64,000 nt of DNA from Anabaena catenula FACHB-362 (GCF_014698735.1 NZ_JACJTQ010000001.1:186001-250000), one strand, 5' to 3'; positions 24,576-36,221 are shown, counted from the stretch's first letter. Program-made: numbers and translations. Notes: generated by a model not told the origin, from the letters alone.

Positions 24576-26735
24576 TTATTTTAATTTATCAAAATCTTCT
24601 TGCATTTGTTTGTTTATTTCTGCAATTTCATGGCAACTATCATCTAATTTTTGAATTATTTCCCATAATCCCTGAATATATATTTTCATTTGAGAAACCA
24701 CTTTAATTTCATATTCAATTATATTCTCAGAAAATGAATCTTGATAGGCTTTTATTGTAATTTCTCTTTTTTGTTTTACCTGTTTTTTCAGTGAATCTTT
24801 TTCTTTTGCAATATCCTTTTTATAATTTTTATCATCATCTGCTTTTTCCCTGTCACCAGCAACACTCGTACCTATACTAGCAACAGTAGTAACTATCCCT
24901 GCTCCAACAACCCACCCTCCTGGATTCCACCAATTTGCTGCTACAAAAAGTGCTGCACCCACAGCACCAATACCTACACCAACCCGTTTTATTAACTTTC
25001 CTGTATCATCTTTGGTGATGTTACTAAAATTCATTTCCATATCAATCTGAATATTTTTAATATCATATTCATATTCCTGTTCAAATTCCTGGAGTTTTTC
25101 TCTTAAATCTGAAAATATTTCATCTATGCAAGATGTCATTGTTTCCTCAATATGTTTTTCATTAACTATTCTCTTCCATTCTCTCTGTCTTCCATTGATA
25201 TCTTTATCTGAATAATTATCAACAAACTTACCTATTTCATTTTCAATCAAATCATATAAAGAGTCACATCTATCTTTAATTTTTTTATTACCGTCTTTTT
25301 CGACTTCTGTAAATATCTTTTCGATTTTTCTTTGTTTCTGTTCCATAACTTTTAACTGAACAGATAACTGAGATTTGGCAACAGCTAATTTTTGATTAAT
25401 TAAAACTATAAAATAATCCAAACTTTCAGAAAAAGTTGCTAACCTCAGCTTTTGACCATTAGTATAAATTTGATAGGCTATTAAAGCATACAATTCCTCT
25501 ATTTTACTCAACTCCCAAAGTTGACTGCTATACTCTTGATATTCTGCTTGCGTACTTAAAAAACCAGCTTGAGCATGAATAGGAACTATATCTACATTAT
25601 CTAAATTCAAATATTCCTTAATGTGACTTTGAATATGATTTTTCTGTTGTGATAACCTATCTTCATCAAATACTATTTCTGGCATATCAAGGATCATTTT
25701 TAAATCTTCTAATTTATTAGAAATATCATATTTAACATTGAGAATTACAGCAAAGTATTTATTGATTTGTTGTAATTGTGCCATTGCTTGAAATTCACCA
25801 GGTTGTACAGAGTCATCACTGGTTAAAAACAAAATGATATCAGATTGATCAATGATTTTATTAGCTTTTTGTGTATCATCATCACCTTTATAAGCTTCAA
25901 TTCCAGGTGTATCAAGTAACCGTAAACCTTGCCAAGAATATTCTGTTACATCTCTGGTGGTGCGTTGTGAACCTTTGCCAATTGTACTACCACTACCGCG
26001 AGTTAGTGTTTCTCGTAAGGTACTTTTACCAGCTTTTGTTCTACCAAATAACGCAACTGTAAAATTTTCTAGATGTTTTCTTTTCTGATTTAAAGAAATA
26101 ACCAAATCTTCTAAACTATCTTCGGATAATTTTTGAATATCTAACTGTATTTGTTCTAATTCCGTTGCAAATTGGAACTGTTCAGAACCTTTGATTTTCA
26201 AAATTTCATGGCTAATGGCTTCAATATTACTATTAAAATTTTTAATTGCTATTTCTATTTTCTTTGCATATCTAATACTAATATAATAAGCAGAGTTAGC
26301 CATTTTTGAGCATTTTTTTAATGCCTCTTCAAATTCATCTTGAGATACTTTTATCTGACCTCTTTTAACCGGATTATTAGATGTAGTATTTTGTTTTTTA
26401 ATTTGATGTTTAGTTTGATTATCTTGGGAATAATTAGAGTTATTTTCTGAAGATAATCCATACTTGTATTTATATGACCAATCTAAATCGAAACTATTAA
26501 TCTGCTGTCCATGAATTTTGACAGTTTGAATAGTAGTTAATTTTAAATCACGTAGTGATGTGATAGTGAATTGTAATAGTTCGCCTCTATCTGTAATTTC
26601 TTTAGTTTTTTGGGATACTAGGATTACTTTGAGACAATCATGGTTAACGGAAACTTTAGCGGTAACGCCTATAATACCGTTAAGGCTTAAAGATTGGTTA
26701 AGGTGGTGTGCGATCGCATCTAAATCAATATTCAT
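24576..26735 (-). CDS. dynamin-like GTPase with N-terminal extension, first gene of a pair
   Basis: A 719-residue partner. Residues 1-~130 form an unassigned domain (MNIDLDAIAHHLNQSLSLNG and onward). The GTPase core has G1 GRTKAGKST, a threonine-rich switch (GSQRTTRDVTEYSW), G3 DTPG and NVKYD where an NKxD G4 motif is expected, so guanine specificity is uncertain. The C-terminal half is coiled coil interrupted by a strongly hydrophobic hairpin (VGVGIGAVGAALFVAANWW then GGWVVGAGIVTTVASIG), the likely membrane paddle. It precedes the second dynamin-like gene by 21 bp. The neighbouring VapBC modules mark the area as accessory DNA. Confidence 0.85.
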   Translation of the reverse strand: MNIDLDAIAHHLNQSLSLNGIIGVTAKVSVNHDCLKVILVSQKTKEITDRGELLQFTITSLRDLKLTTIQTVKIHGQQINSFDLDWSYKYKYGLSSENNSNYSQDNQTKHQIKKQNTTSNNPVKRGQIKVSQDEFEEALKKCSKMANSAYYISIRYAKKIEIAIKNFNSNIEAISHEILKIKGSEQFQFATELEQIQLDIQKLSEDSLEDLVISLNQKRKHLENFTVALFGRTKAGKSTLRETLTRGSGSTIGKGSQRTTRDVTEYSWQGLRLLDTPGIEAYKGDDDTQKANKIIDQSDIILFLTSDDSVQPGEFQAMAQLQQINKYFAVILNVKYDISNKLEDLKMILDMPEIVFDEDRLSQQKNHIQSHIKEYLNLDNVDIVPIHAQAGFLSTQAEYQEYSSQLWELSKIEELYALIAYQIYTNGQKLRLATFSESLDYFIVLINQKLAVAKSQLSVQLKVMEQKQRKIEKIFTEVEKDGNKKIKDRCDSLYDLIENEIGKFVDNYSDKDINGRQREWKRIVNEKHIEETMTSCIDEIFSDLREKLQEFEQEYEYDIKNIQIDMEMNFSNITKDDTGKLIKRVGVGIGAVGAALFVAANWWNPGGWVVGAGIVTTVASIGTSVAGDREKADDDKNYKKDIAKEKDSLKKQVKQKREITIKAYQDSFSENIIEYEIKVVSQMKIYIQGLWEIIQKLDDSCHEIAEINKQMQEDFDKLK

Positions 26736-26884
26736 AAACCAGCATCTTTTTTACTCAGCATCATTATAAATAACATGAGTAAAAATTATACTAAACCTAA
26801 TTCATCTCAACCACTATTTATTAAGTATATTTACATCAACTAGGATGATTTTGATAACATAGTTTTAAGACCTGCTCAAATCAT

Positions 26885-26940
26885 AACTTTTCTAAATCCT
26901 GAAAATCCTTAAATCCTGGACATCCTGATTCTGACAACCA
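26885..26940. repeat. 'aatcctg' dispersed repeat block
   Basis: AAATCCTGAAAATCCTTAAA followed by TCCTGGACATCCTGATTCTG, the same family as at 1801, 7290, 22840 and 27598. It lies between the divergent dynamin-like and VapBC operons; no gene is seen in 26736-27021. Confidence 0.6.
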
Positions 26941-27018
26941 TCTCATTCACAGCATCACAACAAACTTAACAATAAAAATCCTGCTATACTAAAAAGCACA
27001 AAGCACCCTAATAATTAA

Positions 27019-27597
<579 letters not shown>

Positions 27598-27620
<23 letters not shown>

Positions 27621-27684
27621 ATCCGGGAAATCCTTAAATCCTGGAAATCCTGATATGGCTTATGCCACGCTACGCTATCAGACA
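27598..27684. repeat. 'aatcctg' block followed by the TCTGATAG hairpin element
   Basis: TAATCCTGTACATCCTTAAA and further units are followed at 27651-27684 by TGATATGGCTTATGCCACGC then TACGCTATCAGACA. The order matches 7290-7357. The block begins inside the last codons of the PIN toxin gene, which therefore ends within repeat sequence (IPNPVHP). Confidence 0.7.
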
Positions 27685-27722
27685 AAAAAAAGCGGGCTAA
27701 CCGCTATTACATGGTTAACCCG
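27684..27722 (-). terminator. rho-independent terminator of the ycf35 operon
   Basis: On the minus strand CGGGTTAACC and GGTTAGCCCG form a 10-bp stem with one G-U pair around a 10-nt loop, followed by C and a run of eight T. It lies 30 bp after the ycf35 stop. This is the clearest terminator in the window. Confidence 0.9.
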
Positions 27723-27751
27723 TTCAGCTTTGGGAACGCGCAGAGAAATTA

Positions 27752-28102
27752 TTATTGCAATACCAACTTGACATTGGCGTTTTGCAGACCGCGCTGTTTT
27801 ACTTCAGCCAAAGTCTTGTTAACGGCGTATTTTTGGTTAATAGAGTTGATCAACTCGGTTTGGTTGTGCTTCTTAGCAACGCCCCACAAGTCAGCGATGA
27901 GGTCAAAAGAACCATCACTGTTGCGAGACCAACCTAAATCGTACTCGCCTTCCAATACAGCAACGATGTCCGAACGTACACGCTGACCGTTATAACCACG
28001 AACATCAGCTTCAGTCTTTACGCTGATACCTAAGTCGCGCAAAGAAGACTTAAGGATTTCGGCATCGGTGATCTTGGTACGCAGAGTGCTAAAGTGAGAC
28101 AT
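27752..28102 (-). CDS. ycf35: Ycf35 / DUF1257 protein
   Basis: A 116-residue protein, MSHFSTLRTKITDAEILKSSL, with the DUF1257 features VRGYNGQRVRSDIVAVLEGEYDLGW and GSFDLIADLWGV. The family is retained in some red-lineage plastids as ycf35; its function is not established. The frame extends 20 codons further upstream, but the ATG at 28102 is chosen because GGAGG lies about 8 nt before it and known homologues start MSHF. It follows ycf46 by about 146 bp and is closed by a strong terminator. Confidence 0.92.
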   Translation of the reverse strand: MSHFSTLRTKITDAEILKSSLRDLGISVKTEADVRGYNGQRVRSDIVAVLEGEYDLGWSRNSDGSFDLIADLWGVAKKHNQTELINSINQKYAVNKTLAEVKQRGLQNANVKLVLQ

Positions 28103-28248
28103 TTGGGTTTCCTCCAATGAGAAGATTGATGAGAAAAACGACAACGGTTTCTTTTCAGCCAAGCCGCATTGATTGGGAGCGGCTTTTTTCTTCTAAACTG
28201 TTAGCTTCGTAGCTAACCTTTCCCCCCTGACATTGCAGGAGAAAGCTT

Positions 28249-29760
28249 TTAAAACTCCATGCGCTGATATTCAGCGACGGAGGATGCTGCTGGTCTTGCA
28301 CGCTGTCTGGCCCAGTCTCTTAAAGCTGTGACCTGTTCTTGCATCGTTCGTGACAGTGGCAAAGTAGACTTCAATGCAGCAATAATATCTAATTGGGTGA
28401 ACTCCCGATCTTGGGCGAAAGCTTCATACATCGCCGCCACTATCGCTTGTTCAATTTCTGCCCCAGAGAAGCCGTCAGACATTTTGGCTAGTTGTTCCAG
28501 ATCAAATCTAGCAATATCTTCCCGCCGTTTGGTCAGGTGAATACCGAAGATATCCTGACGTTCTTCAGGTGTGGGCAGATCCACAAAGAAAATTTCATCA
28601 AAGCGACCTTTCCTCAAAAACTCCCCAGGTAGGCGTTCCACGCGGTTAGCAGTCGCCATTACAAACACTGGAGATTTCTTTTCTTGCATCCAGGTGAGGA
28701 AAGAACCGAAAATTCTACTCGATGTCCCCCCATCGGAATCACCAGAACCGGCACTACCCGCGAAAGATTTATCCAACTCGTCGATAAACAGAATCGTAGG
28801 GGAAATTGATTCTGCTGTTTTTAGGGCGTTCCGCAGATTTGCTTCACTTCGACCCACCATTGAGCCGTCGTATACCCGCCCCATGTCTAATCGCAAGATT
28901 GGTAAACCCCATAAACGGGAGGTCGTTTTGGCAATTAGTGACTTACCACAACCGGGAACACCGAGAATCAACATCCCCTTAGGTTGAGGTAAACCATACT
29001 CTCTCGCTCTTTCTGTAAAGGCGTTAGAGCGTTGTTTGAGCCACTTTTTCAATTCTTCCAAGCCACCAATAGCATCAATGGTTTCATCTTCTTCGATGTA
29101 CTCTAGGATGCCATTGCGCCGAATCAGTTGCTTCTTCTCAGATAAAACTATATCTACTTCATCTTCCGTTAGTCGTCCGGTAGTTACCTGCGCCTTACGG
29201 TATACTTTTTCAGATTCATCTTTAGTTAGACCTAAAGCTGCTCTGAGAAGCTTTTCTCGTGCCTCGGTTGTTAGCCGTCGGCCACGATACTGCTCTTGGT
29301 GGTTAGTTAAAACTTTGCTCAACTCAACCATATCTGGCAGTTGGAAGTCTAAAACAACAACTTCTTTTTCCAGTTCGATGGGAACTTGTTGCATGGGAGA
29401 CATTAAAATAATGTTCTTTTGCATTCCCTTGAAACTAGCGATCGCATCCCGTAGCGATCTCGTTGTTGCTGGCGCATCAATAAATGGATGTAAATCTTTA
29501 AGAATAAATATACCGGGTTCTTTTTGGCGAATAATCCACTCAATCGCCGCTTCTGGAGAAACTGTATTATGTTGAGTTGTATTCCGGGGTTGACCATACT
29601 CAATGATACCGTGAGTTACAGTCCAAACATACACCCGGCGTTGGGGCTTTAACAATTGAGCTATTGTGGAAATTGCTTGCTCTGCCCGCTCTTCCTCGGA
29701 GGTCACAAGGTAGATTAAAGGGTATTGAGCTTGAATTAAAATATTGAGCTCTTCTTTCAT
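28249..29760 (-). CDS. ycf46: Ycf46 AAA+ ATPase
   Basis: A 503-residue AAA+ protein. The N-terminal ~210 residues (LNILIQAQYPLIYLVTSEEE and following) are the non-catalytic Ycf46 domain. The AAA+ module has Walker A GVPGCGKSLIAKT, Walker B PTILFIDELDKSF, sensor 1 VFVMATANRVE, and an arginine finger region LPGEFLRKGRFDEIF. Ycf46 is encoded in some algal plastids and, in cyanobacteria, has been linked to regulation of photosynthesis and inorganic carbon use; its direct substrate is unknown. It lies in an apparent three-gene operon with a small RHH-like protein upstream and ycf35 downstream. Confidence 0.93.
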   Translation of the reverse strand: MKEELNILIQAQYPLIYLVTSEEERAEQAISTIAQLLKPQRRVYVWTVTHGIIEYGQPRNTTQHNTVSPEAAIEWIIRQKEPGIFILKDLHPFIDAPATTRSLRDAIASFKGMQKNIILMSPMQQVPIELEKEVVVLDFQLPDMVELSKVLTNHQEQYRGRRLTTEAREKLLRAALGLTKDESEKVYRKAQVTTGRLTEDEVDIVLSEKKQLIRRNGILEYIEEDETIDAIGGLEELKKWLKQRSNAFTERAREYGLPQPKGMLILGVPGCGKSLIAKTTSRLWGLPILRLDMGRVYDGSMVGRSEANLRNALKTAESISPTILFIDELDKSFAGSAGSGDSDGGTSSRIFGSFLTWMQEKKSPVFVMATANRVERLPGEFLRKGRFDEIFFVDLPTPEERQDIFGIHLTKRREDIARFDLEQLAKMSDGFSGAEIEQAIVAAMYEAFAQDREFTQLDIIAALKSTLPLSRTMQEQVTALRDWARQRARPAASSVAEYQRMEF

Positions 29761-29849
29761 ACAATCGACCTACTTGAGACCTTCTAAAGACAGTACAGTC
29801 ATCGCTTTTGATCAAGACAACCGAAAAACTTCTTCTTCTTCATTCCTAC

Positions 29850-30206
29850 CTAGCAAGGAACCAATTCTTCCTCACCCTTCGGATGGGTTTCATCTTGTTC
29901 CATTTCATCCATGGACAGATGTTCTTGACCAATTATTCCCGGTTGATTGCCTAAAGCTACTAATTCCCCATTACGTAAGACTATTGAACTTTCGCAAGTA
30001 GGACAAGAATAAACTCTATGTGTTCGTCCATAGGAAGACGCTTCTACTTCTTCGACTAATTCTGAATTTGTCAGGTAGAAATTGAGGGCGCGTTCTGCAA
30101 GTTCTGACATCGGCTCCGAATCAACTGCTGATCGAATTTTCAATCTTCTGTGCAGTTCAGGCGATAGATACAAAGTAACCTTTTGCTTAGTTTGCATATA
30201 ACTCAT
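29850..30206 (-). CDS. small protein with ribbon-helix-helix-like N-terminus and CPxC motif
   Basis: 118 residues. MQTKQKVTLYLSPELHRRLKIRSAVDSEPMSELAERALNFYL is a likely ribbon-helix-helix DNA-binding fold. It is followed by YSCPTCESSIVLRNGELVAL, a single CPxC knuckle, and an acidic tail. It lies 89 bp upstream of ycf46 on the same strand and could be a regulator of that operon. The combination of RHH and CPxC is seen in conserved hypothetical proteins of filamentous cyanobacteria. Starts at 30206 or 30197 are both possible. Confidence 0.7.
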   Translation of the reverse strand: MSYMQTKQKVTLYLSPELHRRLKIRSAVDSEPMSELAERALNFYLTNSELVEEVEASSYGRTHRVYSCPTCESSIVLRNGELVALGNQPGIIGQEHLSMDEMEQDETHPKGEEELVPC

Positions 30207-30473
30207 TAACGGTCTTACCCGGGTATGTAACTAACGTTATCGGCTTCCTGATTCCTTGTCAAGATAGAAAAACGTTTTAATGGCTATTTTGTTACATCTC
30301 TTAATAATATTAGTTAGCAATTAGCCACCACATCATTAAACTGAGTGATTTATGTCACAATGAATCTGGTAGAGAAAACGGGGCAAAAAGGAGCAAGGGT
30401 GCGGGGGAGATGAATTTTGCTCTCTGCCTCTTCTTTGATTGCACTGACCGGAAATTGGGTGAAGGGTGTAATT

Positions 30474-30995
30474 ATGTGTACTGCTGCCGTCAAAACCTGT
30501 AATTTGAAGCGAGCAATTGTGGCACTAGTCTCTGGTGTTGGCACAGCAATGATTTTCTCAAGTTGTAGTGCTACTAGCTTCCCAACTTCCAAACTGGCAT
30601 GGGAGACTTACCACAATTCCCGTTATGGTTTTGAGTTTCCCTATCCCAGCAATTGGACTTCTTTAGCACCCCCAGACAATAACGATGGAGTTACCTTCGT
30701 ATCACCACAAAACCAAGATGCCCAAATTCGCGCTTGGGCAGGAAATCAATTACCAGAGTCAATTACCCAAGACCCAAAGACCATAAAAACGATAGATGAA
30801 AATTTTCAAACTGCTCAAGGAGTCTCTGGAGTGCTGGTGGTAGAAGTGGGAGAAGAGGTAAGTTCTATGCAATTGACCATCACTCAAGGTCAAGTGAAAT
30901 ATTATTGGCAAGGGAAAAGCAACAGCAAAGAATTTCGATATCGCTATCAGTTGTTTTACTACATTGCCCAGCAATATAAAATTCGTAATTCGTAA
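30474..30995 (+). CDS. putative lipoprotein with PsbP/DUF1795-like domain
   Basis: About 173 residues. The N-terminus MCTAAVKTCNLKRAIVALVSGVG runs into a hydrophobic segment ending IFSSC, a lipobox-like cleavage site. The mature part starts with WETYHNSRYGFEFPYPSNW, the signature opening of PsbP-like and DUF1795 domains. It is probably exported and anchored to the thylakoid or plasma membrane. The ATG at 30474 is chosen over 30417 because it gives a normal signal peptide. The gene ends in repeat sequence (KIRNS at a TTCGTAATTCGTAA run). Confidence 0.7.
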   Translation: MCTAAVKTCNLKRAIVALVSGVGTAMIFSSCSATSFPTSKLAWETYHNSRYGFEFPYPSNWTSLAPPDNNDGVTFVSPQNQDAQIRAWAGNQLPESITQDPKTIKTIDENFQTAQGVSGVLVVEVGEEVSSMQLTITQGQVKYYWQGKSNSKEFRYRYQLFYYIAQQYKIRNS

Positions 30996-31125
30996 TAGTG
31001 CCTACGGTTCCGCTAGGGATACGTAATTTGTAATTCATAATTGAGACAACTTTTCCCCTTCCAATCCCCAGAATTAATGAGCGAGAGGGGACACAAACCT
31101 GATAGATTTAGCTATCAGCGAGTAA

Positions 31126-32289
<1,164 letters not shown>

Positions 32290-32354
32290 TTATTAGGTGA
32301 CAGCGAAGAGGAAAGGGAGCAGGGGGGGTAGGGGAGGAACAATAAATTCTTTAT

Positions 32355-32440
<86 letters not shown>

Positions 32441-32452
32441 TTCCAGTTATTT

Positions 32453-33574
32453 ATGAGAATTGCCCTATTTACCGAAACTTTCTTACCCAAAGTTGATGGA
32501 ATTGTGACGCGTCTGCGTCACACCGTTGACTATTTACAACGTCATGGAAATCAAGTGTTAGTGATTGCCCCAGAAGGTGGGATCACTGAACATAAAGGAG
32601 CGAAAGTTTACGGCGTTACTGGCTTTCCTCTGCCTCTGTATCCAGAGCTAAAAATAGCACTACCTCGTCCAGCTATTGGTTATGCGTTGGAACAGTTTCA
32701 ACCGGATATTATTCATGTTGTCAATCCCGCAGTTTTGGGATTATCGGGGATTTTTTACAGTAAAGTCCTGAAAATTCCTTTGGTGGCTTCTTACCATACC
32801 CACTTGCCGCAATATCTGCAACATTACGGTTTAGGAATGTTAGAAGGATTACTATGGGAATTATTGAAAGGCGCTCATAATCAAGCGGAGTTAAATTTGT
32901 GTACATCCACAGCGATGGTGGAGGAACTATCAGGACATGGGATTGAACGAGTAGATTTATGGCAGAGAGGGGTTGATACAGAATTATTTCATCCTGATTT
33001 AGCAAGTCAGGAAATGCGATCGCGTCTATCCCAGAATCATCCAGAAAGCCCCTTACTTTTGTATGTAGGTCGTCTTTCCGCTGAAAAAGAAATTGAGCGA
33101 ATTAAACCGATTTTACAAGCCATTCCTGGTGCGCGGTTGGCCTTGGTAGGAGATGGTCCCCACCGTCAAGCACTAGAAAAACATTTTGCCGGCACAAATA
33201 CTTATTTTGTTGGTTATCTGATGGGAAAAGAGTTAGGTTCTGCTTTTGCTAGTGCTGATGCCTTTATTTTTCCTTCTCGGACAGAAACACTGGGATTAGT
33301 CCTACTAGAAGCAATGGCAGCTGGGTGTCCAGTCGTAGCAGCCCGTTCTGGTGGAATTCCTGATATTGTTACAGATGGGGTAAATGGGTATCTTTTTGAA
33401 CCGACAGCAGATATTCAAGAGGCTATTAATGCTACAGTGCGTTTATTACAAGAGCAACAAGAAGTCACCCTAATCCGTAAAAATGCCCGCAAAGAAGCAG
33501 AAAATTGGGGATGGGCAGCTGCTACCCGTCAACTACAAGATTATTATCAAAAGGTGATAGGGAATAGGGAATAG
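32453..33574 (+). CDS. sqdX: sulfoquinovosyltransferase (SQDG synthase)
   Basis: A 373-residue GT-B glycosyltransferase (family GT4) that moves sulfoquinovose from its UDP donor to diacylglycerol, giving the thylakoid lipid SQDG. It has the N-terminal TETFLPKVDGIVTRLRHTV, the donor-site GRLSAEKEIERI, and PSRTETLGLVLLEAMAAGCPVVAA with the paired glutamates. Position directly after sqdB supports SqdX over other GT4 enzymes. The ATG follows TTATTT without a Shine-Dalgarno sequence. Confidence 0.95.
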   Translation: MRIALFTETFLPKVDGIVTRLRHTVDYLQRHGNQVLVIAPEGGITEHKGAKVYGVTGFPLPLYPELKIALPRPAIGYALEQFQPDIIHVVNPAVLGLSGIFYSKVLKIPLVASYHTHLPQYLQHYGLGMLEGLLWELLKGAHNQAELNLCTSTAMVEELSGHGIERVDLWQRGVDTELFHPDLASQEMRSRLSQNHPESPLLLYVGRLSAEKEIERIKPILQAIPGARLALVGDGPHRQALEKHFAGTNTYFVGYLMGKELGSAFASADAFIFPSRTETLGLVLLEAMAAGCPVVAARSGGIPDIVTDGVNGYLFEPTADIQEAINATVRLLQEQQEVTLIRKNARKEAENWGWAAATRQLQDYYQKVIGNRE

Positions 33575-33642
33575 GGAATAGGGAAGCCAGAGGAAAATTA
33601 ATCGACTAATGACTAATGACTAATGACTATTTTTAATTATTT

Positions 33643-36219
33643 ATGACACTCCCTAACGCCGGTAGCGTCTTGGCAACATTAACTGAACTTACTCAAGTTA
33701 ATCGCACCCACACCCTACTCAGTCGAGTCAAAGATCTCTCTGTTAACGAATTTGTTTGCTTACTTGATTTCATTACAGCTGAGTTTCAGCAATTTCTCAG
33801 AGCTATTGATCTAATCAATAATGAAGCTCTAGAAAGTATGTTGGAAAAAGTTCTAGAAGCCATTACACTCAAAATTGGTCAAATTCTCCAAGCAGAACAT
33901 ACAGCCATTTTTTTAGTTGACTATGATAAGGCTCAACTATGGTCAAAAGTTCCCCAGGATAATAGCCAAAAATTCCTAGAAATACGCACTCCCTTAAATG
34001 TGGGTATTCCTGGTCATGTTGCTACTACAGGTCAATATCTTAACATATCTGAAACCTCTACTCACCCTCTTTTTAGCCCAGAATTAGAAAGACAAATGGG
34101 CTATAAAATCCGCAATCTTTTATGTATGCCAGTTGTGAGTAGTAAAAAGCAAACTGTAGCTGTAGTACAACTAGCAAATAAAGCTGGGAATGTTCCTTTT
34201 GATCAGGATGATGAAGAGTCATTTCGAGACTTTGCCTCTTCTATTGGCATTATCTTAGAAAGTTGTCAGTCTTTTTATGTAGCGGCTCGGAATCAGCGCG
34301 GGGCAACAGCTTTATTGCGTGCGACTCAGACATTAGGGCAAAGTTTGGATTTAGAGGTGACTTTGCAAATAGTCATGGAACAAGCCCGGATTTTAATGCA
34401 AGCAGACCGCAGTGCGCTGTTTTTGTATCGTAAGGAAATGGGGGAACTATGGACGAAGGTGGCAGCAGCTGATGGTAAAAACTTGATTGAAGTCCGTATC
34501 CCTTCTAATCGCGGTATTGCTGGCTATGTGGCTTCTACTGGTCAAGCACTGAATATCCCCGAAGCTTACCAAGATCATCGCTTTGACCCAACTACAGATC
34601 AAAAGACTGGGTATGTAACTCGCAATATCTTGTGTTTACCAGTTTTTAATTCTGCTAATGAATTGATTGGGGTGACACAGTTAATTAATAAGCAACAAGG
34701 TAGTTTTTCTACTTCTGATGAAGAATTCATGCGGGCTTTTAATATTCAGGCGGGAATTGCTTTGGAAAATGCCCGTCTATTTGAAAACGTATTGTTAGAA
34801 AGACAATATCAAAAAGATATTCTCCAGAGTTTGTCAGATGCTGTAATTTCTACAGATATGCAAGGTCAAATTGTCACTATTAATGATGCAGCACTGGAGT
34901 TAATTGGTTGTCCTTTGAAGGAAGCTAACAGAATTACTAATAAACTGCTGTGGAAGGAAAATTTGCTTGGTCGTAAAGTTTGGGAGGTGATGCCAATTGA
35001 AAATCTGCAAATGCGGCTGGAAGATAGTTTACAACATGGGTCTAGACATTATGTCCCAGAGCAAAGTTTGCAAGTGGGATTGTATCAATTAGAAAATGGT
35101 GAAACTCAAAAGTCAAAACAGAAAACTCAGAAGATAATTTTGGCGGTGCGCGATCGCCATAACCCAGATATTTTTATTCCTTGGAATCAACTCCTGACTC
35201 CCCAGTCTGAGTTACTCAGTTCTAGTGTGGTGAAAGAATTAGAACGCAGCATCAATCTCACCGTCAATCCCTTGACTAATCCCGAAGGTGGAGTCAGAGG
35301 TGGTTTAGTGGTATTGGAAGACATCAGTCGGGAAAAACGCATGAAAAGCACCATGTACCGCTATCTGACCCCCCGCGTAGCCGAGCAAATTATGGCGCTG
35401 GGAGAGGATACCTTAATGGTAGGTGAGCGCAAAGAAGTCACCATTTTGTTCTCTGATATCCGAGGTTACACAACGCTGACGGAAAACTTGGGCGCAGCTG
35501 AGGTGGTATCGCTGCTCAATCAATATTTTGAAACAATGGTGGAGTCAGTTTTTCAATATGAAGGAACTTTAGATAAGTTTATTGGTGATGCTTTAATGGC
35601 GGTATTTGGAGCGCCGCTACCACTGACTGAAAATCATGCATGGCGAGCAATACAGTCAGCATTGGATATGCGCCACCGATTGGAAGAATTTAACCACAGG
35701 CGGATTATGCAGGCGCAGCCTCAAATCCATATTGGGATTGGGATTAGTTCTGGGGAAGTAGTTTCCGGGAATATCGGTTCTCGCAAACGGATGGACTATA
35801 CGGTGATTGGCGATGGGGTAAATTTGAGTTCCCGCTTGGAAGGTGTAACGAAAGAATATGGTTGTGACATTATTTTGAGCGAATTTACTTATAATTTGTG
35901 CCGCGATCGCATTTGGGTGCGCCAGCTAGATAAAATTCGCGTCAAAGGTAAACATCAGGCGGTATATATTTACGAATTAATTGGCGATCGCTCTATTCCC
36001 CTTGATGCTAACACCGAAGAGTTTTTGTTCCATTATCATGCTGGACGCACTGCTTATTCCTCGCGAGACTTTTCTCAAGCGATCGCCAGTTTTGAAGCCG
36101 CTAAACGCATCCGACCCCTAGACCAAGCCCTGAATACCCACCTAGAACGAGCCTATAATTATCAGCAAATACAACCTCCAGATTCTTGGGATGGTGTCTG
36201 GACGATGATAACTAAATAG
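33643..36219 (+). CDS. cyaB1: GAF-GAF-PAS class III adenylate cyclase (CyaB1 type)
   Basis: An 858-residue soluble cyclase that makes cAMP. Two GAF domains (~55-210 and ~230-385) each carry the NKxnFx3DE cyclic-nucleotide motif (NKAGNVPFDQDDE and NKQQGSFSTSDEE). A PAS domain spans ~390-480. The catalytic domain (~595-785) has both metal aspartates (FSDIRGYT, FIGDALMAVFG), the adenine-selecting lysine in TLDKFIGD and threonine in MDYTVIGDGVN. A C-terminal TPR-like segment follows. Domain order and length match Anabaena CyaB1/CyaB2, where cAMP binding to the GAF domains activates the enzyme. Linkage to purC-omp85-lpx supports CyaB1. Confidence 0.93.
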   Translation: MTLPNAGSVLATLTELTQVNRTHTLLSRVKDLSVNEFVCLLDFITAEFQQFLRAIDLINNEALESMLEKVLEAITLKIGQILQAEHTAIFLVDYDKAQLWSKVPQDNSQKFLEIRTPLNVGIPGHVATTGQYLNISETSTHPLFSPELERQMGYKIRNLLCMPVVSSKKQTVAVVQLANKAGNVPFDQDDEESFRDFASSIGIILESCQSFYVAARNQRGATALLRATQTLGQSLDLEVTLQIVMEQARILMQADRSALFLYRKEMGELWTKVAAADGKNLIEVRIPSNRGIAGYVASTGQALNIPEAYQDHRFDPTTDQKTGYVTRNILCLPVFNSANELIGVTQLINKQQGSFSTSDEEFMRAFNIQAGIALENARLFENVLLERQYQKDILQSLSDAVISTDMQGQIVTINDAALELIGCPLKEANRITNKLLWKENLLGRKVWEVMPIENLQMRLEDSLQHGSRHYVPEQSLQVGLYQLENGETQKSKQKTQKIILAVRDRHNPDIFIPWNQLLTPQSELLSSSVVKELERSINLTVNPLTNPEGGVRGGLVVLEDISREKRMKSTMYRYLTPRVAEQIMALGEDTLMVGERKEVTILFSDIRGYTTLTENLGAAEVVSLLNQYFETMVESVFQYEGTLDKFIGDALMAVFGAPLPLTENHAWRAIQSALDMRHRLEEFNHRRIMQAQPQIHIGIGISSGEVVSGNIGSRKRMDYTVIGDGVNLSSRLEGVTKEYGCDIILSEFTYNLCRDRIWVRQLDKIRVKGKHQAVYIYELIGDRSIPLDANTEEFLFHYHAGRTAYSSRDFSQAIASFEAAKRIRPLDQALNTHLERAYNYQQIQPPDSWDGVWTMITK

Positions 36220-36221
36220 TT

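Noticed and set aside
28103-28162. 20-codon N-terminal extension of Ycf35
   Set aside because: GGAGG lies directly before the internal ATG, and family members start MSHF.
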